Assembly: GCA_016987375.1 (NCBI GenBank)
Contig: PJRA01000412.1
Coordinates: 2,138,809 to 2,202,808 of the forward strand
Source: Brachionus koreanus
Lineage: Eukaryota > Rotifera > Eurotatoria > Ploima > Brachionidae
Length of the DNA stretch: 64,000 bases
Direction of reading: 5' to 3'
Shown here: in pieces, positions 24,443 through 36,544 of the stretch
Layout of the letters: every line of letters begins with the position of its first letter
Numbering within the stretch: the stretch's first letter is position 1
Notes under the pieces: model-generated
The model's database searches: none
What the model was told of the DNA's origin: nothing
Seen by the model: the letters and a program-made list of their open reading frames with translations, nothing else
Translations under genes and position numbers: made by a program

Positions 24443-27400
24443 ATGATTTATTTGCCTGTCAGTCATAATAAAATTCCTATCATTGGCCGTTAGTTTAAAA
24501 TTTTCAGCTCTTTATTTTTAATTCTAAAGCTAAATTATCAATTTAAGTTGGGACCTACAAAATTAAAGGATTTGATTTGTGCTATAAAGTTGTCGAAAAA
24601 GCTTTACTGAGTGGTTATCGCCTTATAGGTAATTTTTTAAAATAAATTCAAAATAAAATTTTTGGATAAATCTGAAAAAAAAATTATTAAAATACAAAAA
24701 TCATTTAAATATTTTTATATAAATGATCATTTAAAAAAATTTGCCACTTATGAGAACAGTTGGTCAGGCTAAAAGTTTATTAACAATAGAACGTCGGTTA
24801 TTTTTATATCCTAAAGGCCAGGCGGGATTCAAAGAACTCCTTATTAAATCCTTCAATTCAAATGTATTTTAACCTCATATTAAATCTATTTTATCCTCCT
24901 TTTTCATAATACTTTTGACAAAGAGCTGTTTTCTTTAGTTCATTACTAGCCACATTTCTCTTACAGGGATCCCTGGACAATAGAGTAATATTCAAATAAA
25001 ACAAAAAATGTCCTCTTTTGAAAAAGAAATTTCTTCGCTCAATGGACTGGAAAATGCATTTGTGCATTCAAGTACCATTTTCAGCACTGACAGCACAGCA
25101 AAAATTAGTAAAAAGGCTGACAAAACACTCTTCACGTGAATTTAAAAGTGTAGTTGGATAACTTTTTGGGACAGTTTTTAATTTAAAGAAATTTTTTTTC
25201 TTATTTTTGTCTCATCAACGTCATTTAGTTTTTTCGTATAAACAGTTCATTTTGATGCTTTATCTACTTCTACAGGTTTTCCAGATGTTTGTGGCTCACC
25301 ATCTGAACAATCACAAGAGGCTTTGACATCACGTTCATCATCGGATTCATCATTTGTTGAATCTGATAATTCAAAAAGATCTATTTCAGATTCAAAGCCA
25401 TCTTCTTTATAATCAGATTCCCCTGAAGGATATAAATCAGCATCATTTGCTTAAGTAAGCTGTTCCAAAGCAAGTTTTGCAAATATAATTTTTAACAATT
25501 TATAATTTTTAAAAATAAAATCAAAATTTAAATTAAATTTTAAAATAGGGAAAAAATAAATATAAAAATATTTTTTTAAAGCTTTTATCTACTTTTAAAG
25601 ATAAGGCGTTCTAGTGTTAAAATATTTTCATTCAAATATTTTAAATAGTCTATTATTTCTAAATAAATATGATGATGATGACGGATTATTATCAAAACTT
25701 TTTCGTTAGTTCATATTTATATGAGCCAGTTAAAAATTTCTTATATTGTTAAAGGCCGGCAGGGTTCTAAAAATTCCTAGATTAAAAATAAAGTGACTAG
25801 CAAATAGGTGACCAGTCAAAAGCTTAGTCAATTTTTAAATCATTTAAAATTTTAGATACTGCTCAGGTATACAAAAACGAAAAAGACCTAGGAGAATCAT
25901 TCAAGATATTAATGCCAAAATTTAACATTAAAAGAGAAGAAATTTTTCTTGTTACTAAAATTGCAACCTACAATCATGCTGATAAATGCTATGATTCGAT
26001 TTTAAGAAGTCTTGAGGATTTAGGTGTAGATTATATTGATATGGTGTTAATTCATTGGCCAGGCGTTAAAGGTTTTAAACTGGACGACAAGCGAAATTTT
26101 GAATTTAGAAAACAAACATACCAAGAACTTGAGCGGGCATTTAATGATGGCATCATTAAATCAATAGGACTTTCTAATTATACCATTAGACACTTGGAAG
26201 AAGTTTTTTCGTACTGTTCTATTAGACCACAATTATTGCAGGTTTAAATTAAAAAAAAATATCTTATTCTAGTAACTTTTTTTTTATTTAATTAAGTGTG
26301 AATTTCATCCACTTTTAATACAAAAAGATTTAGTTGAATTTTGTCAGCAAAAATCTATGGTTTTTCAAGCTTATTCTTCATTGGGAACATCTGATCTTGT
26401 CTCAACTAAAAAACTTCAAGAATCTGAAACAATTACAAATTTAGCGAACAAATACTCCAAAAAACCAGCTCAAATTTTACTTAAATGGGCAGTCCAACAA
26501 AATATAGGTAAATTATAAAAATGAATTCTTTTTGTTAAATGATAAATTAGATTTGAATTTTAATATATTTGGCAGAAGTCAAGAGGCTAGTTGAATCTTT
26601 TTATTAGTCTTTTGGTAAATTGAATAAAGTAGAAAAATAATTCAGAATTAATTTAAGATTTAGATGAGAATTTAATAATTAAAATAAATTTTTTTTTTAA
26701 ATAATTTTTAATAAAAAACCTATATATTAGAGTAAGTCACAAAATTTTGTATTTTATTTTACTTTTTTTAATTTATCAAAAAAAAAAAGCTATAGTAAGC
26801 TAATCTTCAGATTATAAAACATTATGTATACTCTATAGTCTATAACCATCTATTAAGGAGTAGTTGAAAGAAACCATCTGGAAATTTCATTAAGCACACA
26901 ATACCTTATCATCAAAGCGTCTACTTTTCATGACTGGCTCAGCTGGTTGAGATGGATCCAATCATTTATCGAAAATAGAGCCATTTCTCATCTCAAGTAA
27001 TGATCTGTCTGAAAAACCGATCATCTAGAGGATTTTTAAATAGTTTCCTACAAATTTCGTAGAATATCATTTAACAATTGGCGAATACTAAGCTTGGAAT
27101 TGCTCTCAAAAGCCGTACACAGAGCACTCTGATCGAGAATGGCTAGTCTACCTGACCATTATTTTTTATAGGCTCGTATCACCACTCAAATTTTTTAAAC
27201 CAATCTTCTATGCTTCTAACTATAAACACATTTTGATGAACATTTAATTCTGTTTATTTTAACATATAAAATGACTTTAAGTGCAAAGTCAAAAATGCTA
27301 AAATCAAGAGTAATCAACCTTTTAAGATACGCAAAATTTTGTGACCTAACGCTATAATAAAAGGATAAATTAGAAAAAAAAATTATATGAATTTTCAATA

Positions 27401-27806
27401 TATTTTCTAAATCAAATGTTCTTTTGGTAAAAGAGATTTTCAGTTGCTATAAACACATTGTTTGAAACTTACTTTGTAACATATTTATTTATGAAATTTT
27501 TGAAATTAGGCAAAGTAAATTTAAAAATTAACGAAAAGTTTACTCTTTTTAATAAAAAATAAGATACCCTAAATAATAAATTATAATTTCAGTTAAAAAT
27601 GCTTTAATAAAAAAAAAAAAAAATTCTAAAAAAAGTATTTTTAAATTTTTTGAAATTTAGCCGTGATTCCAAAGTCTACCAATGAAGCTCATTTAAAAGA
27701 AAATATTAACATTTTTGATTTTGTTTTGAATGAACTCGATCTTTTATCGATAAACAAAATGAACGAAAATTTACACTTATGCTGGAATCCTGAGACTGTT
27801 TTTTAA
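24443..27806 (+). CDS. Aldo-keto reductase
   Basis: Five exons, 24443..24488, 24548..24628, 25856..26241, 26297..26507, 27661..27806, encode 289 residues, a usual length for an AKR (alpha/beta TIM barrel, NADPH-dependent carbonyl reduction in the cytosol). The first exon is only 46 bp and encodes the strand before IPIIGLGTYK. Catalytic tetrad residues are visible: Asp in LIDTAQVYKNE, Tyr in the same motif, Lys in FLVTKI, and His in MVLIHWPG. Later blocks include SIGLSNY, QCEFHP-like (CEFHPLL), FQAYSSLG, and the cofactor-binding VIPKST near the C-terminus. The close spacing of family blocks resembles the glyoxal/methylglyoxal reductase-like and prostaglandin F synthase-like AKRs; I cannot pick a substrate. 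Introns 2 (1227 bp) and 4 (1153 bp) are enlarged by transposon remnants; introns 1 and 3 are 59 and 55 bp. Confidence 0.9.
24780..25620 (-). mobile_element. Degenerate piggyBac-type element in AKR intron 2
   Basis: The left end reads TTAACAATAGAACGTC (24780) and the right end, as reverse complement, TTAACACTAGAACGCC (25620). TTAA at both ends and TIRs starting CACTAGAA match the small element at 2051-2275. On the minus strand between about 25461 and 25247 there is an open stretch of about 70 residues, strongly acidic and Ser-rich (ESDYKEDGFESEIDLFELSD), ending in TGA. That composition is typical of the N-terminal region of piggyBac transposases, but the catalytic domain is missing. I infer a deletion derivative. 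A short plus-strand frame at 25009-25140 also lies within the element; I give it no function. Confidence 0.5.
26820..27150 (-). pseudogene. Tc1/mariner transposase fragment in AKR intron 4
   Basis: On the minus strand at about 27155-27055 one frame reads GRLAILDQSALCTAFESNSK followed by LSIRQLLNDI, then hits stops. This resembles the second DNA-binding helix-turn-helix of Tc1-like transposases (GRPxxL...R.IxR...NP..S.R.L...). The flanking intron sequence down to about 26820 is also less AT-rich than the rest and may be part of the same dead copy. No TIRs were recognised. Confidence 0.4.
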
Positions 27807-27809
27807 TAG

Positions 27810-30173
27810 TTAATCAAGATTACTGCCAATTGAAAATGTAGCAATTTTGCCTTGATTAAAATCATTAAGAAGCGATTGACTTTCATTTTTTTTTACCGAA
27901 TTAAACTCAATTATTTGACTTAATTTTTTGTTTTTATCAGGACTAAGTGATGATATATGTCTGTTAAATGGCGGTATAACATTTGGTGGAAGAACAACTT
28001 TATTAATTTTAATTTTTGAATTTATTCGTGGTAAATTGTTAATAGATATTGTTGGATTAGAACTTGAATTAGAGCTTGTTCTCAATCTCATTGATGACAA
28101 TTTTTTCAGTTTTTTTTTTCGTTCTTTCTTTTTGGACACTCTCAAGTAAACGATTGTGAAAAAAACTGATATAGCTGTCACAAATGAAATGACTAAAAAC
28201 ACTAGCATAAATTTTCTAATATCAAATTTAGGATATCTTGTCCGTTTGGTAGTTTTAAAAATAGCTGGATTCAAGTAAACAGGCTTGGTTCGTTTTCGGG
28301 TCGTAGTTGTGGTTGTCGTAGTAGTAGTAGTAGTAGTAGTAGGATTACAAAAATAAATGAGATTGTCAATATCACACGATTTTTCTTTTTCACTTATCCT
28401 ATTAAAAATCTTTGATCCATTGGCAAAGTAGTCAAATTGGTTTCTATAGCAAAATGGAGTTTTGTATTCCCATTTTGGTATAGAAAAATTTTTTGACGAG
28501 TATATAAAGTAAACAAGACAATTGCAGCTTTGATTTCGTTGCAAATTGATCAAAGTTTTTCGCGAAATAGTGTCGAGGATTCTGCACATTAAAATTTTCA
28601 AATCATGTTTGTCATATTTCTTAGAGGAAAAGTCAACATGAGCCGAATATGAATCCAAATTGAGTATTTCCAGATTTAGATCCTTAAGCCAAGAACTGTT
28701 ATCATAGATTGAGTCCAAAATTTCTATAGATGTGTCTTTAAGATTTATTTCTTTCAAACTACTGGTCGAATCCCTGAATGCATATTGATGAATAAACTCC
28801 AAATTTAAAGATTTGGAAAGACTTAAATCACTAAGACTATAAAGACCTTTCAAAGTGAATTGGTTTAATTTTTTTAGCATGGTAGATTCCAAATTAAGAT
28901 ATTTTAAACTGTACAAATCAGTAAAAATGTTGTCTTTGATACTTTTAATTGGATTTGAGCTTAGATCCAGTGTTTCAAGCTGATTTAAAAATCTAAAAGA
29001 ATCTTGATCCATATTTTCTATATTATTAGCTGATAAAGTCAAAGTCTTTAAATGCCGATATCTATAAAATGTAAAGCCAGTAATTGATTTTAAATTTAAA
29101 CATTTTCTTATTGAAATTTCGGAAAATTTTTCCTGATCGACAAAAGATGGCAAAGAATGCGAGCAAAGCGAGTCAATTTTGTAGCTGCGCGAGACCGAAA
29201 ATTTATATAGTAGCTTTCCGTTTGGTAAGCTCGGACCCAAATCTATGAAGCCAATAAAATTTGGTGAGTTTTCTATACTAAATTCGGATATTTCTGTAAA
29301 ATCGAACATTGAATTGATCAAAAAATCGTTGAGTAGATTATCGAATGTTACTTCAAGTGCATGAAGACCACGAAAAGGCTTTTTTTTGGGTGATAGAACT
29401 AATTTAGAATTAGAAAAACGAATTTTTAACAACAAATTATCAGTCATTGGTGTGCTTTCATGTAGCTGGTTGCTTAACCTGGTCGATTTGAGAACAAACT
29501 CCTCAAAAGCTCCTTCCGAAATGTCCACAATGTTATCAAAATCTAGATGATAAATTGGAAGAACATTTTTTTTCAGCTCGTTTAAAATAGTTTCAAACGA
29601 ACTTGAATTGGATTTTATTTGATTCAATTTAAAGTTTTTTCGTTTATAAAAATCGAATTTAACTCCTTCGAAATCTTGCTTTCTAATGCGCTTAATCATG
29701 CTTCCGCGAAAGTCAAACTTGGAAAAAATCAAATCCGTATTCAACCCCGAATTGCTTAGTTCTTTTTCATACAAGTCATAAGCTGTTGGAAAATGAGGAA
29801 ACTTGTTAATACTTGGATCATTACAGTAGAGAAAAAACCTCTTTATGTCTTGGTTAAATGAACAAAGACATCCGCCAAAGAGACCATTACATTTGTTAAA
29901 TAACTTCTTGGCATCTTCACTGCTAACTTCATCCGGCTCTGTTTTTCCAAAAGATTGCATTGATAAGTTGCTATACGTGTCTGACGACAGCATCTCGGCT
30001 GAGTCATTTTCTATAAATTGATCTAATTTGTAAATGAATGTATAATTGTGTGTGTGATTAAGTTTTGTTTGAGAAAAATCTTGATTGAGGATGGTAAAAG
30101 AGCCATTAGACAATGTGAGCAGAAAAATGCAGATTCTGGCAGCAAAATTGTTCATGCTTGTTTGCTTTTCCAC
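27810..30173 (-). CDS. Single-pass leucine-rich-repeat membrane protein
   Basis: One uninterrupted frame of 787 residues, unusual among its intron-rich neighbours. Signal peptide at residues about 9-28. A cysteine cluster (C95, C102, C104, C117) resembles an LRR N-cap. Leucine-rich repeats occupy about 200-510, clearest as LKTLTLSANNIENMDQDSF, LETLDLSSNPIKSIKDNIF and LKYLNLESTMLKKL. A cysteine-containing C-cap follows. Fourteen consecutive Thr (612-625) then form a likely O-glycosylated stalk, before a transmembrane helix (about 655-677) and a 110-residue basic/Ser-rich cytoplasmic tail starting RVSKKKERKKK. No TIR or kinase domain, so it is not a Toll receptor; a cell-surface adhesion or recognition role is inference. 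Its stop codon lies 3 bp from that of the convergent aldo-keto reductase. Confidence 0.85.
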   Translation of the reverse strand: MEKQTSMNNFAARICIFLLTLSNGSFTILNQDFSQTKLNHTHNYTFIYKLDQFIENDSAEMLSSDTYSNLSMQSFGKTEPDEVSSEDAKKLFNKCNGLFGGCLCSFNQDIKRFFLYCNDPSINKFPHFPTAYDLYEKELSNSGLNTDLIFSKFDFRGSMIKRIRKQDFEGVKFDFYKRKNFKLNQIKSNSSSFETILNELKKNVLPIYHLDFDNIVDISEGAFEEFVLKSTRLSNQLHESTPMTDNLLLKIRFSNSKLVLSPKKKPFRGLHALEVTFDNLLNDFLINSMFDFTEISEFSIENSPNFIGFIDLGPSLPNGKLLYKFSVSRSYKIDSLCSHSLPSFVDQEKFSEISIRKCLNLKSITGFTFYRYRHLKTLTLSANNIENMDQDSFRFLNQLETLDLSSNPIKSIKDNIFTDLYSLKYLNLESTMLKKLNQFTLKGLYSLSDLSLSKSLNLEFIHQYAFRDSTSSLKEINLKDTSIEILDSIYDNSSWLKDLNLEILNLDSYSAHVDFSSKKYDKHDLKILMCRILDTISRKTLINLQRNQSCNCLVYFIYSSKNFSIPKWEYKTPFCYRNQFDYFANGSKIFNRISEKEKSCDIDNLIYFCNPTTTTTTTTTTTTTTRKRTKPVYLNPAIFKTTKRTRYPKFDIRKFMLVFLVISFVTAISVFFTIVYLRVSKKKERKKKLKKLSSMRLRTSSNSSSNPTISINNLPRINSKIKINKVVLPPNVIPPFNRHISSLSPDKNKKLSQIIEFNSVKKNESQSLLNDFNQGKIATFSIGSNLD
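28299..28340 (-). repeat. Thr-coding trinucleotide tract
   Basis: Fourteen consecutive ACN codons of the LRR protein. Seven adjoining codons are identical ACT, so the tract is a microsatellite that can change length while keeping the frame. Confidence 0.85.
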
Positions 30174-33100
30174 ATAGCACCCTATAACTCATAAAAATGC
30201 TTTATGATTTGAAATTTCATCGAATTGTCTTTAAAATAAATGATGCTTAATTTCAATAAGAATTATTAACAATTAACCATATATCTAAAGTGATATGGGT
30301 GCATTATTGTCTAATAGTAATTGCATAGAGTCTCTAAAACAAATAAATTGACAAAATGCTTTATCGCTTAATTGACAAAAAGCGATCAAATCAACTAAAT
30401 AACACGTATCTAAAAGCATTTACAAGATAAAGTTTATTTAATATTCAAAAAATATTTGTTTAAATATAGGTCCGGTTATGGCATTAATTCTAAATTGACT
30501 CTGATTGTTATTAACTATGCGATTAGGTAATTAATTTTTCCTAAGACTCACGCTTACGAACATACGGAAATCTATTGCAATATGCACTTTCTATAATAAA
30601 ACAATTTCAATTTATTTTTTTTAATATTTTTAATATTTTCATCTAGAAAAATCTAAATTGATCACTTTAGATAAAAAAAAAACTAAGAAAATTTATTAAA
30701 TTCTTTCAATAATGATAATTTAATTGCTTCACAAAAAGTCAGAAAATGTTTAATAACTGAATTTTTTTGAATTTTAGTCAACAAATTAATTAACCATAAT
30801 TAAGAATTAAAGTTTAAAATAAATTTTTTCATAACTACTAATAACTTTCAACTGTCTATTTTGATTAATAAGAGCATTAATTTGACCATTAGTATATGGG
30901 AAATTCAGCGAGCCGAAATAAAAGATTTTTTCTAATTTAGTAATTTAATACTAAATGTAAATTATTATTTTGAAAGAATAACTTGAGAACAGCCTACTCT
31001 TAAAAATTCATGTTCTTAAATATTTATATAGCATTTTAATTAGTTCCTGATTGCTTTTTTTATTGGTAATTTTTGATGATTCAGTTTTTTCTTCAATCAA
31101 AGAATCATTTTTTTCAAAGTTCTATTTTATAGTTATAATAAGAGTTAGAAAAATTGACCATTTAATCACTAGTTGGATAAAGCAAATCTATTTTGTTTAT
31201 AATCGATCATACACAAAAATAAGATCAATCTTGTAAGCTATAAATAAAACTGGTTTTTATTTTTTTTTTATAATAAAAATATTTTTAGGATATTATTCTA
31301 AATTCAATTAAGAACATTTAATTAGAAATATTTAAAAATATAAAATTGTCGGAACTTGCATTGGATCTTTGTTTATATTTAATTTGATTCAATATAGACG
31401 ATTTTGTTTAATTAGAAAATAATATAACTATTAGTAATTTGATTAATTAATTGATTTCAAAAATTAATGTCAGGTCCACCTGGGTCAACGATGAAGCCAA
31501 GGCACTCTAATGCCAATCAATTTTAATGAACATTTTTTCCAACAATAAAACAACAATAACAACGGGGAGCTTGATATTTGATCCAAATTCGAATTAATTC
31601 AATTAATTTTATTATTTTAATTTTATAGCAAAGAAAAGATAAAATGAAAAAAATTTATCAAAATAAAAAAATATGAATTGTTGCTTAATTTGATTCGAAG
31701 TTATAATTTTTTCACTAAGTCCTTTTAAAAATAAGAAAGTTAGGTAAATATTTAATTGCATTTAGGCCAAATTTTGTGTCGAAATTCTTCTAAGTTTAAG
31801 CAAACTATTTTGAACTTAAAAATTGCATTAAAAATTAAAATTTTAGAAAAATTTATAAAAACCCTTTTGAGTAAAAAATTTAATCTTATTCTTTCAGAAG
31901 GCCAAATTGGCCAATTTTTTTAATTTAGAAAGAAAAAAAACCAAGTAGAATGAAAATATTTCAAGAATTAATTCAAGAAATCAACTAAATTATTAAAAAT
32001 AAGAGAGTTTTAATAGCCATTTTTTGAATAGTTTATTTTCGAAACAATTAAGTCTTATAAAATAACAAGCAGAGAAAAATGTGTTAAGAATTCTCCAAAA
32101 TATTTACAGATGATATATCTCTGGCGAAATAAATACCAATCAAGAAAAATCCAACACTTTTTGTTATTTGCCTATTAAAAATATTCAGATCAACTTGGTA
32201 TTGTTAGATTTATTGTTAAAATTACCATTTGGTTGGATCTTCGTAAAGAGATTTGACAAAATTTCTTGTGCTTTGTAGCGTAGATTGATCTTCTTTGGCC
32301 TTTATTGTATAGGCAATTTAAAATCTCTATTTAACTTACTTTGAAAGAACTTACCATTGTAAACTTTGAATAGAAATAATTGAAATTGTTATACTTAACA
32401 AAAAATAAACTAAGCGATCAAATTTTGGAATTAATTTTGAAATATTGCAACAAAAATAAAGCTAAAGTTTGTTTTTTTCTTCAATTTCAAATCAAACTTA
32501 AATTTTATCATTTGTTTTAAACCGACTTTTACATGGTCTTCAAAGTTAAACATTTTTTTTTTAATTAGATCAATGACCTTTATAACTCGTGAAATATCAA
32601 ATTTTGTAATTAAAAAATTTTAAAGCAAATGTTCTACAAAATTTAGATCACTAGATTATTATAATTATTTATTAGCTGTTTTCAGTTCAGTTTTTGTTTA
32701 TTGTTTAATAATGGCCAAATAACTCAGATTAATTTTCATTTTTTTAAAATATTATTTATTCAATGATGAAATTTTTTTTTTCTAGATTTCAAAACTAAGC
32801 AAAAATTTTGTCAATAAAAAAATTTTATTCAAAATTTAGTATATTCTGAGCAATGAAAAAATATTATAACTAATTTAAATGAACAGAATGAAATAAACTT
32901 TAAGTGGATATATTTTGATTTTAAATTGATCATTATTTAATTATTAATATTTTTCATTTGGTTTTAGATGAGCAGACTAGCTCAATAAATCAATAAATAA
33001 ACTATTTTGGGGTGAATGAATAAGCTAATTTTTAGATTATTGTATTTTGTTTAAAAATCAAAAGCCAGATTTTTATTTGGATGAAAAAAAAGTTTTCATA

Positions 33101-34472
33101 AATTACTACGTAGAATTAACTAATCTATAGAATTTGTTTATTTTTGCAACCGGAAACAAAAATTATGAATTCTACTTAATTTACTATTTAAAATTTTATA
33201 GTATCCGGAAGATTTAAAATTTTGTTTATTTTTGGTTATTTTCTAGTGAATTCTGTTACTATTCAGACAAAGCTATGCATAAATAGCAATTTGAATTTTC
33301 AAATGATTACTCAAGAGAGAATAAAAGCAAAAAACAAGCTTGTGCTGAGCAATCCGATCAGGTTTTTTTTGTTAAATAGCTTGTTGTAAAAAATAATTAA
33401 AAGTGGCCAAACAAAAATAAAATAATAAGCTTTTAGTTAAAATTATTATTCCAAAATCAACCGGGATTTCTTGCTATATTTAAATTAAATTTTATTTTGA
33501 AATTGTTATTTTTCAACTAAGCAAGCATTTCAACTTTTTAATCTTTCAAATTTTGAAAATAATTCTAATTTAAAAGCATATATTTTGATATTAAGTAGCC
33601 GTATCACTCAAGTATGTCTCAATACAAACAACAAAAATAAAACTTTTCTATTTTTTTTACTTTATTTTTTTATTGGAAATCTTGATTTTTAGATTATAAA
33701 AAATATTATTTAACTTGGATAATTCTAGATTTAAAGCGACCTGTACAGGACAAATGCAATAAATTTACGTCAATCGTATTAGATTACAAAGATGTTCCTA
33801 AACTTGGTCTCATACTAAAATAGCCCAAGCAACCTAGATTTTAGGCTTTCTCGATTTACATTTAGAACTGGGTCGCTTAAATCAAATATGCTCAGCTAAA
33901 TTCTAAGGATTTATTTTTCTTTGCAATTGACTTAGCTCTGATTAATCCGTCATAAATCGCGATGGTTAATACGAGACATTTAGCCATAATCATGGAACAT
34001 TCAAGCTTGTATAAATTCATTTAGCAGTTTCTAATTACACATTATTGATTTTAGCATTCGTCACCAAGTCGAGTGGAATGATCACGTTTACTAATTTTTA
34101 TTTTGTTTCACTAGCTAGTTGTTTGACAATGTCAATTTAGTTACCGGTCGATATTTTTTCCCCAATTGAAATTTCTAACATATTTTTTTCTTTATTTAAC
34201 CAAAATCAAATTAATTTTATTTGATTTTGCTGAATTGTTCATATGTTTGCTATGGCTAGCTATGCTATGCAATTCAAGTAGATCGCTTTAAGAAAACAAT
34301 CATTCAATATTTGAATTTTAATTATTGTTTGCCTTCAAATTTTTTTCTATATTTCTCATAAATCTATTAGATTTTTAGACTAGGCTATTTTGTATTCATT
34401 TACTAAATATATATAAATATACACACACACACACAAAAAGAAGATATATTTAGAGTCTAATCGATACAAACA
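30174..34472. other. AT-rich intergenic DNA
   Basis: About 4.3 kb between the divergently transcribed LRR and LASP-like genes, so it should hold both promoters. No coding exon is recognisable. An imperfect inverted repeat (AGATTTAAAGCGACC near 33727-33741 and GGTCGCTTAAATC at 33871-33883) may be a MITE relic. Confidence 0.45.
34414..34435. repeat. CA/TA microsatellite
   Basis: A short run of TA and then CA dinucleotides about 40 bp upstream of the LASP-like start codon, in the likely 5' UTR or promoter. Confidence 0.7.
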
Positions 34473-36286
34473 ATGTTTGGTGCTCCGAAGAAATGTGCTA
34501 AATGTGAAAAATCTGTGTATCCAATCGAAGAACTAAAATGCTTAGACAAGGTTTTTATGACTAAATTACCCAAATAAAGGTTATTTTATTTTTCTTGGAC
34601 TTAGATTTGGCATAAAAATTGCTTCAAATGTTCCGTTTGCAATTCAATTTTGAATATGAAAAACTACAAAGGTTTCGACAAACAACCCTATTGCATAGCG
34701 TAAGTTAAATTACTTATATTAATCAAATAATCATTTATATAACTTTAAAAAGAAAATCCTAAATTTTATTTTGATTCTTTAATTTTTTCTCTTATTCGGA
34801 TATTTATTCAATAAATTTTTAAAAAAGAAAATTCAATTAATTTTTTAGGATTAATTTTTTACTTACACAGATATTTTTCACAAGCATTGATCAATAGATT
34901 TTGAAGAGAAAAATAATTATTGAGATTTTGTTTCATTTAGTAATATTTTTTTTAATTTCAAATTAGTAAAAATGACCTAAACAAATAAATAAATAGTCTT
35001 TTTGAAATTTAAGATTTTTATTATTTTGATTAAATTTGATGATTAGATGCAAGAGAATCTTTTATCGATAGCGCGTTTCTATTTTGTTTTTAGGGTATAA
35101 AAATTTTATACTAATATTTGTTTTTCCGATAAGGCATCTTTTAAGTTTTTTTATTAAAATGAGAGCGAGCCTGCTCCTAAATTTTTGTATGAAATAAATC
35201 TATCAATCAATAAATAATCCTAAAAGCACTTGTTTTTTTTTATTGAACTTATCATCAATTAGAATTAAACGCTTATAAAAATACTGACTGATAAAAATTC
35301 AGCTTTTTATATTTTTATTTTTATTCAAATAAAAAGCCATTACCCTCAGCAAAAACCGACAGTTGTGAGTGAAAACCCCGAATTGCTAAGAATAAAGGAA
35401 AATACCAAAATACAAAGCAATGTAAATTTTTTATTATAAATAAATCTACAATTAAAATAACTAAATAAATGAATTGATTATTTTTGAAGGTAAAATATCA
35501 CGAAGATTTTGAAAAAAGCAAGGGAATATACACAGTTGTGGCAGATGATCCAGAAACACGGAGAATACTAGAAAATAGTAAAATAATAAGCCAAGTAATT
35601 TAAAAAAAGAAAATAAATATAAAAATTTTTTTCAATCTTTGATCAATTAGGCAAAATATCACGAAGAATTTGAAAAAAATAAAAAAAGACCTATTCAATT
35701 GGCAGAAAATACCGATAAAGCCCTCAAAAGTGAGAAAGAATTGAATGGTCACGGCCTAATAGCTACTTTTAAGTCGGGTGAAAATTTAACAATGGAAAAT
35801 AATAATCGAAAAATAGGACATATTTCTGATTATGACCCTTTGAGCAACGAAATTTATGTGAGAAATCAATTAAATCAGAACAAGCTAGGTAATTTTTCTA
35901 CAAGCAACTTGTACCAACCTCAAGCCAAAATACAAACTTTTACTTCGCTATCAAATATAACCTATCAAAACGGATCGAACGGTTCGATAAATGGTAACTA
36001 TCAAAACGGAAACTCAAGTCATTATTCAAATGGAAATGGCCATTTATCAGTACAAACAAACACAATGATTGATATTCATGCTCTTAACAGAGACATAAAG
36101 ACAACAGTTTACAAAGCCATGTATGACTATGATGCCAAAGAAGACGATGAGATTAGCTTCAGAGATGGGGATAAATTTATCAATTGTGAACAGATAGATA
36201 TAGGATGGATGATTGGCGTGCATGAAAAAACAGGCAAGCATGGCATGTTTCCGGCCAATTATGCAGAACCTATTGATTTTTTTTAG
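34473..36286 (+). CDS. LASP1: LASP/LIM-nebulette-type actin-binding protein
   Basis: Five exons, 34473..34550, 34605..34699, 35337..35421, 35490..35594, 35651..36286, give 332 residues. An N-terminal LIM domain has zinc ligands in [30 protein letters not shown] and a final His in AHYPQ. Two nebulin repeats follow, each starting [16 protein letters not shown], with the intervening [12 protein letters not shown] typical of LASP. A 130-residue Asn/Ser/Gly-rich linker leads to a C-terminal SH3 domain ([36 protein letters not shown]). This is the LASP order LIM-nebulin-nebulin-SH3; such proteins link actin filaments to adhesion or sarcomere-like structures. The linker is longer than in vertebrate LASP1. 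The last exon holds the second nebulin repeat, linker and SH3. Introns are 53, 637, 68 and 56 bp. Confidence 0.93.
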
Positions 36287-36544
36287 ATGCTCAAATCGTA
36301 TAAACTTTTTGTCAGCTATGTAAAATTTTCCATAATTTTTCTTAATTTGAATTAAGACCAATTGTATATTATTTTATTCTTATTTTAAAATTTTGAAAAA
36401 TAAAATTATCTAAAAAAAAATTAAAATTTTCAATAAAAATTTTACTTTGCACAATTTGGTATTTAAAAAAAAAGCAAAATTATTGCTATTTTACAGTCTG
36501 GCTTCATAAATAAACGCTAGTTGGCTAAAGTTTTGAAAAATTAG

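Noticed and set aside
24811..25787. Similar stretches TAAAGGCCaGGCGGGATTC (24812) and TAAAGGCCGGCAGGGTTC (25752)
   Set aside because: They looked like direct repeats bounding an insertion, but the second lies outside the TTAA-defined element. I kept the TTAA/TIR boundaries and treat these as older related sequence.
31051..31236. 61-codon frame on the plus strand
   Set aside because: Low-complexity hydrophobic/AT-driven composition in an intergenic region; no supporting signal.
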